18,164 bases of DNA, from positions 1-18,164 of the forward strand of contig WAQG01000156.1 in the NCBI GenBank assembly GCA_015520395.1. The letters are read 5' to 3'. Below the pieces are notes generated by a model. That model was not told the origin of the DNA and did not search any database. It was given only the letters and a program-made list of their open reading frames with translations. Below are positions 13,850 through 18,164 of the stretch, in pieces; the first letter of the stretch is position 1; the number at the start of each line of letters is the position of its first letter. The translations under genes and the position numbers were made by a program. Source of the stretch: Candidatus Geoarchaeota archaeon (GTDB taxonomy: Archaea; Thermoproteota; Thermoprotei; Gearchaeales; WAQG01).

Positions 13850-14301
13850 TAAACATATTTTTTTATGATCTTCTCGACTATTCTTGCAAGCTCGCTCAGC
13901 CTGCTCTCAACGACCTCCGAGAGCCCCACCTTATAGGATGTGTCCTTAGGCTGACACCCAACTATGTAGATTCTTTCAGGCTTGTAGCCAAGCCTATCCG
14001 CCAGTAGTAGTACATCCCTCAGCCCCATTCCATGGGGGTCTTTCCGCCAACCTTCCGACCCTAGGCCTCCGGGCTCGAGAACATATATGCTGCCGGGCGG
14101 GCCGCCCATATCCAAGGCGTCAATAACTATCACGACGTTGTAGTCCCTGAGCATGAGTAGTAGGTCTAGGAGCCTTTCACCAAAATCGACGACATCAACC
14201 TCCTCTGGAAGCTCACGCCGCATTAAAATCTTGGCGAGGGCTGGGCCCAGCCCATCATCCCCCCTTAACTCGTTCCCAACACAGGCGACCAGTATCTTCA
14301 C
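13843..14301 (-). CDS. Hydrogenase maturation endopeptidase (HyaD/HybD/HoxM family)
   Basis: 152 residues, normal for the family. It cleaves the C-terminal tail of the hydrogenase large subunit once nickel is in place. Visible motifs are ILVACVGNELRGDDGLGP with Glu11, VIVIDALDMGGPPG with Asp61, and DPHGMGL with His90. These three positions correspond to the nickel-sensing residues Glu16, Asp62 and His93 of E. coli HybD. The GCQP motif near residue 115 is also typical. Start set at GTG 14301: GGTGGG lies six bases upstream, and it leaves a clean 13-base gap after the HypC-thioesterase gene. The frame is open to 14343, but that would overlap it. The natural target is the large subunit on the opposite strand. 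Last gene of the maturation operon. Confidence 0.92.
   Translation of the reverse strand: MKILVACVGNELRGDDGLGPALAKILMRRELPEEVDVVDFGERLLDLLLMLRDYNVVIVIDALDMGGPPGSIYVLEPGGLGSEGWRKDPHGMGLRDVLLLADRLGYKPERIYIVGCQPKDTSYKVGLSEVVESRLSELARIVEKIIKKYVYY
13858..13864 (+). terminator. T-run terminator of the hydrogenase structural operon
   Basis: Seven T bases begin nine bases after the stop of the last plus-strand gene. They lie inside the 3' end of the convergent protease gene, where they encode part of its Lys-rich C-terminus. Consistent with archaeal T-rich termination. Confidence 0.5.
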
Positions 14302-14314
14302 GCTAGGCCCACCG

Positions 14315-15118
14315 CTACTTCTCCCCCTCAGGCTTCCAGACATATTTTCTAAGCCTCCTCTTCAACTCCTCTGGCAGCTCCATCGACTCCATGAGTGTGG
14401 TGTCTGTGCACACCGAGACTGTGTAGCACTCGCCAACCACCCTCTGGGAGGTGAGGTTTGTGATTATGTACCTCCACCTTATATGCTTCCTCCCTACCTC
14501 CTCAACCCAGACTGCCACCTCTATCTCATTGTCCAGCCTGACAGGCGCCTTGAACTTGCCGCCAGACTCAACCGTTGGTATGAAGAGGCCGTAGCGATGT
14601 ATGAGCTCCGAGTAGCTAAACCCTATCTCTGAGAGAAGCTCTTGCTGCGCCCTCTCACAATACCTAAAGTAGTTCGTATAGTGCATGACCTGAAGGTAGT
14701 CTGTGTCTGAGAGGGGGATCCTGTACCTCCTCCTAAAGGCGTTCGGCGGGATCTCGGGCTCCGACCTGCCCCTGGCCTCAACCCCCTCAACCCCCATTGA
14801 CGGTATCCTTTTGGGGTCAATGCCCAGCGACCGCGCCAGCCTTCCCACCTCCTCCTCAGCCCTCCTCCTAGCCTCACCCTCCCCCATACCCGCATCGAGA
14901 AACTGCTGGTAGACTAGATCCCTGTAGAGGGACATGTTGACTAGAACGTCCTCCTCGGAAAGCTTGGATATCACGACACCAGCATGCACGAGGACATAGT
15001 CTCCGGCCGAGAGTGCCTCAACTCCAACTATGGCCTCCCTCTTCACCCCGCCGAAGTCCACCGTCACCACAAACTCATCCTTAACCTCCTCAACCCTACC
15101 TATAACGCCCCAGCACAC
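14315..15118 (-). CDS. hypC: HypC domain fused to a hotdog-fold acyl-CoA thioesterase
   Basis: One uninterrupted 267-residue frame with two domains. Residues 1-60 are HypC: GTG start followed at once by the essential Cys2 (CWGVIGRV), then VDFGGVKREA and GDYVLVHAGVVISKL with His45. HypC binds HypD and delivers the Fe(CN)2CO unit to the large subunit. Residues ~62-128 are a charged helical linker ending in a Glu/Pro-rich stretch. Residues ~129-255 are a 4-hydroxybenzoyl-CoA/YbgC-type hotdog thioesterase: RIPLSDTDYLQVMHYTNYF with Asp138, ERAQQELL, FKAPVRLDNEIEVAVWVEEV. Start at GTG 15118 is fixed by the need for Met-Cys; it follows the hypD stop by one base. I know of no established HypC-thioesterase fusion. 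Substrate of the second domain unknown; it could be an acyl-CoA hydrolase or act only as a dimerisation scaffold. Confidence 0.9.
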   Translation of the reverse strand: MCWGVIGRVEEVKDEFVVTVDFGGVKREAIVGVEALSAGDYVLVHAGVVISKLSEEDVLVNMSLYRDLVYQQFLDAGMGEGEARRRAEEEVGRLARSLGIDPKRIPSMGVEGVEARGRSEPEIPPNAFRRRYRIPLSDTDYLQVMHYTNYFRYCERAQQELLSEIGFSYSELIHRYGLFIPTVESGGKFKAPVRLDNEIEVAVWVEEVGRKHIRWRYIITNLTSQRVVGECYTVSVCTDTTLMESMELPEELKRRLRKYVWKPEGEK

Positions 15119-15119
15119 C

Positions 15120-16346
15120 CTAAACAACCCCCTTAAGATCGCTGATCTGACCCACGCCGGACCGGGCCCACACGTTACAGGTCCCCTCATAGGAGACCAT
15201 GCATGGGCCCCACGGCTTAGAGGGCGTGCAACCCTTCATGAACATTGGGCAGTCGATGGGCCTGGCTATGCCCAATACAACCTCCCCGCACCTACACCTG
15301 GGCGGCAGGTCGTACTCCCATGGAACACCGTGGTGGGCGTGTGTGAAGATGAATTCCCTCGGCGTTAGGTCGGGTACGCCGTAGTAGCTCAGCGCGTCGT
15401 AGGCCTCGCTATACCTCTCCCTAAGCTTCAACCCACTTCTGGGTATGAATCCCAGGCCCCTCCAGGCCGAGTACGCCTTCACAAACACCTCATCCACAGC
15501 CTTCTTCGCATAGACGTTCCCATCCCAGCTCACCACCCTCCTATACTCTATTATGACCCTTGGAGATTCATGGTAGATCATCTGTAGGATCTGGGCTATC
15601 GCTATCAGGACATCGATGGGCTCAAAGCCGGCGACGACTGTCGGCAGGCCGTAGTCCCTCGGGAGGAACTCCCACGCCCCACCCCCAATCACGGCTGACA
15701 CGTGGCCGGGAGCTATGACTCCCTGGATCGGCAACAGCCCCCTCTCCCTATAAACCTTGATCGTATACTTCATTGCGGGCGGAGTCAGCCGAACCAGGCT
15801 GAGAAACTTGAGGTTCTTAGGCACGATCCCCCTCTTGAAAGCAAGGGCATAGCTTGGCGCCATGGTTTCAAACCCTATTCCAAGGAAGAGCGAGTCGCCG
15901 CCCCTCTCCCTAGCCATCCTCACGGCATCTATAAAGCTGTAAACAACCGTTACGTCGCCGCCGAAGGCCTTAAGCTCCTCCAGGCTCCTCGGCGGGGCAC
16001 GGGCCCTAACACTCCTAAGCTTCACCACGTCGCCATACGTATATATCCTGACACCCTCAGCCCCAAGCTTTAAAACAACGTCGATGTAGTAGGCTGGGAC
16101 TATGCAGACGGGGCATCCGGGCCCAGCCACAAGCTCCAGGCCTTCGGGAAGCAGGCTTCTAATCCCATAGTGGGTAACCGTCCATTCATGGGTTCCACAG
16201 AAGTTCATTATTTTAATCCTCTTAAGCCCATGCCTCTCCACAACCTTTTCAAAGTACCTCCAAATAACCTCCCTCAGCCTTAAGGCGAGTTCAGAGTTCT
16301 CCCTAAAAGCCCTCCTAACCAGCTCCAGAACGCCCTTATCACGCAC
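15120..16346 (-). CDS. hypD: Hydrogenase maturation protein HypD
   Basis: 408 residues from GTG 16346. It is the Fe-S scaffold on which, with HypC, the Fe(CN)2CO unit is assembled. All family motifs are present: MNFCGTHEWT (Cys50), AGPGCPVC (Cys78, Cys81), FLGIGFETMAPSYAL, GVIAPGHVSAVIGG, AGFEPIDVL, and the C-terminal cluster region RCRCGEVVLG, PIDCPMF, GCTPSKPWGPCMVSYEGTC. Start is uncertain: ATG 16409 and ATG 16370 are in frame, but their residues look non-coding and Trp-rich, while VRDKGVLELVRRAFREN fits the usual family N-terminus. A TATA-like element at 16371-16379 predicts a leaderless transcript at 16346. First gene of the minus-strand maturation operon, followed by the HypC fusion after one base. 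Confidence 0.95.
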   Translation of the reverse strand: MRDKGVLELVRRAFRENSELALRLREVIWRYFEKVVERHGLKRIKIMNFCGTHEWTVTHYGIRSLLPEGLELVAGPGCPVCIVPAYYIDVVLKLGAEGVRIYTYGDVVKLRSVRARAPPRSLEELKAFGGDVTVVYSFIDAVRMARERGGDSLFLGIGFETMAPSYALAFKRGIVPKNLKFLSLVRLTPPAMKYTIKVYRERGLLPIQGVIAPGHVSAVIGGGAWEFLPRDYGLPTVVAGFEPIDVLIAIAQILQMIYHESPRVIIEYRRVVSWDGNVYAKKAVDEVFVKAYSAWRGLGFIPRSGLKLRERYSEAYDALSYYGVPDLTPREFIFTHAHHGVPWEYDLPPRCRCGEVVLGIARPIDCPMFMKGCTPSKPWGPCMVSYEGTCNVWARSGVGQISDLKGVV

Positions 16347-16370
16347 ATTGAACAAAACCCAGGCCCACAT

Positions 16371-16379
16371 AATTAAACT
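16371..16379 (-). promoter_or_regulatory. TATA-like element of the hypD operon
   Basis: Minus strand AGTTTAATT predicts transcription near 16348. A second candidate, TTATAG (around 16440), would suit the longer start at ATG 16409. Weak consensus in both. Confidence 0.35.
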
Positions 16380-16513
16380 TAACCTAAAATGGCCATTAGC
16401 ACTCGGCAACGGGCAGAATAGAAACCTACGCCCACCCTATAACACTTAGACCTAACCCAAAATACCGAACTATCGTATAGGGCTGTCGAGCAGGCTTCCG
16501 GGGGCTTTTGGCT

Positions 16514-16576
16514 GGGTTGGTTAGTTTATCGACGAAAGGTTTTTAACCCTTTGACTAACAACTATATGCCATGAGC
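16514..16576 (+). repeat. 63-base direct repeat, copy 2 (promoter block of mini-gene 2)
   Basis: Identical to 10041-10103. It contains the same inverted arms GTTGGTTAG (16516-16524) and CTAACAAC (16555-16562), around the BRE/TATA core GAAAGG-TTTTTAA at 16534-16546. Identity stops at the base before the block and at the third codon of the mini-gene. Confidence 0.95.
16534..16546 (+). promoter_or_regulatory. BRE/TATA core of mini-gene 2
   Basis: Same GAAAGG plus TTTTTAA arrangement and same 28-base distance from TATA centre to ATG 16571 as in copy 1, so a leaderless mRNA is expected. Confidence 0.65.
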
Positions 16577-16684
16577 TTCGCGCTGGTCTCGAAGGACGCC
16601 TTTAGGTGCCCTGTGGAGGACACATGCATGGACTATCCATGGCTCTGCGCGGTGTGCCCAAGGAAGTATGCGAGGTCGTCATGA
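16571..16684 (+). CDS. Four-cysteine mini-protein, copy 2 (37 residues)
   Basis: ATG 16571 to TGA 16682-16684. Core CPVEDTCMDYPWLCAVC, with Cys13, 19, 26 and 29, as in copy 1. The shared consensus is MS-x-ALVS-[RK]-DAF-[KR]-CP, then ED-x-CM-x-YPWLC-x2-C, then KY. The tail is variable and one residue longer. Divergent from the hypD operon and followed by a T-run at 16711-16716. Together with copy 1 it brackets the hydrogenase block, both on the plus strand. Possible roles from context are a small metal-binding or redox factor or a regulator of the hydrogenase genes; nothing in the sequence decides between them. Confidence 0.8.
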   Translation: MSFALVSKDAFRCPVEDTCMDYPWLCAVCPRKYARSS

Positions 16685-16710
16685 GGGCGGCTGCTAGAAA
16701 CACCTCAACA

Positions 16711-16716
16711 TTTTTT
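16711..16716 (+). terminator. T-run terminator after mini-gene 2
   Basis: TTTTTT begins 27 bases after the stop, parallel to the T-run after copy 1. This predicts a monocistronic mRNA of roughly 145 bases. Confidence 0.45.
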
Positions 16717-16767
16717 GATTAACTGATGCCTGTCTGATATCTCTCCCTTATCGTAGGTCATGCGTTG

Positions 16768-16776
16768 TTTTTATTA
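16768..16776 (+). promoter_or_regulatory. TATA-like element of the 229-residue protein gene
   Basis: TTTTTATTA predicts a start near 16798, five bases before ATG 16803 and downstream of ATG 16779. This supports the shorter reading. Confidence 0.35.
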
Positions 16777-16802
16777 CCATGTTAAACCTAAGGCTATATT
16801 GT

Positions 16803-17492
16803 ATGTGGGAGTTCTCGGCCACCGATGTTCGCAGGGCGTATCAGATGATAATGTTGCCTAAGGGTCTTAGAGAGAGTGTACGGCTACCATCGGATCTGCG
16901 GGTCTGGAAGATGGGCTCCATGTGGCTTATCAGCAGGCTTGTAGATGGCCAGTGGAAGACGGTTGGCTGGTCGGTTATAGAGAGGAGTGTGGAGGGGGCG
17001 TATTACGGGCTGGCCACCTATCTGGCTGGCGTCGAGAGATGGGTTAGAGTCCCCTACCTAGAGCTGACTCCCCCAGCCGAGTGGGTGGGTGTGGAAATCA
17101 CGTTTATGGAAGATGTTGAGGGGCCTGTGAGGACGTATACCGTCCTGAAGCCCTGGCAGGCTGAGGTCGTCGACGCTTGGCTCCGAGTGTTAAGATCCTT
17201 TAAGGAGGGTGGAGGATCTATCCGGATTGAGGAGTGCCTCGATCTGCTCTCCAGGGTTCTTGGAAAAACTTATGCGGGCGTCTTTAAGCTGGCTCCGGAA
17301 GGGTTAATCGCCTTTCAGGTGGTTGACTGGCCGAAAGCCCGTCTGGTTACCGAGGAGGCCGAGGTGTTTCTCGGCGAGGTTAGGCTTACATGGATGACGG
17401 GCTTAGCCATGGATGTTGTGGTTAGGCTCAGGCCGAGGGATCCCGGCTCCGTGGGCCCGCTAGAGCTGGAAACCTCCTTCACCAGGGTATAA
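16803..17492 (+). CDS. Protein of unknown function (229 residues)
   Basis: Not recognised. No signal peptide or membrane helix. It reads as a soluble mixed alpha/beta protein rich in Trp, Val and Arg. It has an N-terminal MWEFSATDVRRAYQMIMLP, a Trp-rich strand pair (MGSMWLISRLVDGQWKTVGW), a middle segment with VRTYTVLKPWQAEVVDAWL, and a C-terminal half ending in VRLRPRDPGSVGPLELETSF. One cysteine after the shortened start. ATG 16779 would add eight residues; promoter position favours 16803. No ribosome site, consistent with a near-leaderless mRNA. It stands between mini-gene 2 and the ThyX-like gene with its own promoter, so no functional link can be claimed. Confidence 0.7.
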   Translation: MWEFSATDVRRAYQMIMLPKGLRESVRLPSDLRVWKMGSMWLISRLVDGQWKTVGWSVIERSVEGAYYGLATYLAGVERWVRVPYLELTPPAEWVGVEITFMEDVEGPVRTYTVLKPWQAEVVDAWLRVLRSFKEGGGSIRIEECLDLLSRVLGKTYAGVFKLAPEGLIAFQVVDWPKARLVTEEAEVFLGEVRLTWMTGLAMDVVVRLRPRDPGSVGPLELETSFTRV

Positions 17493-17558
17493 CCCTGATG
17501 GCGGGCATCCATGGTATGTGTTTCCCAGGTTTCTTGGGCTGGGTTGTTTTGGGAAGCC

Positions 17559-17565
17559 TTAAATC
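17559..17565 (+). promoter_or_regulatory. TATA-like element of the ThyX-like gene
   Basis: TTAAATC centred about 25 bases before GTG 17587, predicting an almost leaderless mRNA. GTAGGTGG just before the start could also act as ribosome site if transcription begins further upstream. Confidence 0.35.
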
Positions 17566-17586
17566 AGTTTGGGTGTAGGTGGTTTT

Positions 17587-18164
17587 GTGATTGGTGTTAG
17601 GCTCCTTGGCCGTACGCCGCTTGGTGGGGAGGTCTACGCCCTCTCCAGCGATAGGCAGTATGAGATACCTGCGGTTAGGATATTTGTCTCTATGGGTAAG
17701 CCCATCAGGGAGCTTGCCCCCCGGGATGTCAGGGACGTTCTCGAGTTTATCGAGCTCCTGAACTCGGGTCTCGTGGACGCTAAGGGGTATGTGAGGCGGA
17801 TCCTCGCCTACCACCATGGGGACATAGGGGAGTTCGGCTCAGAGGCAATATACCTCCGCGGAGTCTCAAGGCTCCTCACCTTCCTGGCATGGATCCCGGT
17901 CGGCGCCCTCCGTGGGGTTCAGGGTGTTGGGACTGAGAGGTCCCTCAGATACGTCACTCATCGGGCGGGATTCGTCCTGGGCGACGGGCTGATCGAGGAG
18001 AGCTACGAGGCCTACATATCGCTGAGGGTGTCGAAGGTTCCTAAGGAGGATGCCAGATACCTGCTCCCCCTGGCGACGAGAACCGAGGTTATAATGCAGG
18101 TTCCGGTTGGCCGGGAGCTCTCCAAGTGGGCCCAGTACATGGCCGAGCAGCCCTTCGATGAGGC
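17587..18164 (+). CDS. Divergent ThyX-like (flavin-dependent thymidylate synthase family) protein, partial
   Basis: Open from GTG 17587 to the window edge; 192 residues visible and the C-terminus is missing. Family resemblance: YVRRILAYHHGDIGEFGSEA (compare the GH-x-S-x2-EH region), the IYLRGVSRLLTFL strand-helix, SLRYV, and ARYLLPLATRTEV, then GRELSKW (compare ARxxLPxxTxT and RELxxF). However, the ThyX signature RHR-x7-S, which holds FAD and dUMP, should lie around residues 102-119 and reads IPVGALRGVQGVGTERS, without the RHR. The Asn usually before RELxxF is also absent. So it may be a paralogue without thymidylate synthase activity, rather than the cell's ThyX. Start: GTG 17587 is preceded by GTAGGTGG; TTG 17569 is the only other in-frame choice after the upstream stop. 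Confidence 0.65.
   Translation, partial: MIGVRLLGRTPLGGEVYALSSDRQYEIPAVRIFVSMGKPIRELAPRDVRDVLEFIELLNSGLVDAKGYVRRILAYHHGDIGEFGSEAIYLRGVSRLLTFLAWIPVGALRGVQGVGTERSLRYVTHRAGFVLGDGLIEESYEAYISLRVSKVPKEDARYLLPLATRTEVIMQVPVGRELSKWAQYMAEQPFDE

Noticed and set aside
10041..16684. Idea that the hydrogenase block is a transposon or integrative element
   Set aside because: No transposase, integrase, tRNA attachment site or target duplication is visible. The flanking repeats are functional promoters of paralogous genes.
17537..17565. GGCTGGGTTG before the ThyX-like gene, resembling the edge of the 63-base repeat
   Set aside because: Only about ten bases match, and the spacing to the TATA-like element differs (18 versus 26), so it is not a third copy.

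Overview
The window reads as chromosomal DNA from a thermophilic archaeon, most likely of the Thermoproteota (crenarchaeal) side. The grounds are TATA boxes placed about 26 bases before start codons with little or no leader, GGTG/GGAGG-type ribosome sites only inside operons, heavy use of AGG/AGA and ATA codons, an archaeal-type asparagine synthetase related to asparaginyl-tRNA synthetase, an Lrp-type regulator and an archaeal [NiFe] hydrogenase set. I cannot place it more finely. No tRNA, rRNA, CRISPR array or insertion sequence was seen.

Left part (1-5571), metabolic genes: a molybdopterin oxidoreductase of the sulfite-oxidase fold cut by the left edge; an asparagine synthetase/AsnRS-like gene divergent from an Lrp/AsnC regulator, with GACAT-type half-sites between them (an arrangement like bacterial asnA-asnC); a TIM-barrel amidohydrolase; and an AMP-forming acyl-CoA ligase preceded by a GC-rich, foldable leader. 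Middle part (5572-9884): a membrane-anchored exported protein of unknown function, an imidazolonepropionase-like amidohydrolase, and a large secreted or signal-anchored protein of unknown function.

Right part (about 10041-16684), the most unusual region. A plus-strand operon encodes a [NiFe] hydrogenase small subunit, large subunit and two small cysteine-poor proteins I do not recognise. It converges on a minus-strand maturation operon, hypD, then a HypC domain fused to a hotdog thioesterase, then a hydrogenase maturation endopeptidase. The ten-gene-scale block is bracketed by two direct copies of a tiny gene (36 and 37 codons, C-x5-C-x6-C-x2-C) too short for routine gene finding. The two copies share a 63-base identical promoter block including the first two codons. 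Their coding parts have diverged, mostly by synonymous or conservative changes. The hydrogenase protein pair, its processing protease, HypC and HypD would act together: HypC and HypD carry the Fe(CN)2CO unit to the large subunit, and the protease trims its C-terminal tail after nickel insertion. HypA, B, E and F are not in this window.

Far right (16803-18164): an unrecognised 229-residue protein and a divergent ThyX-like protein, cut by the right edge, in which the ThyX signature residues are largely replaced.
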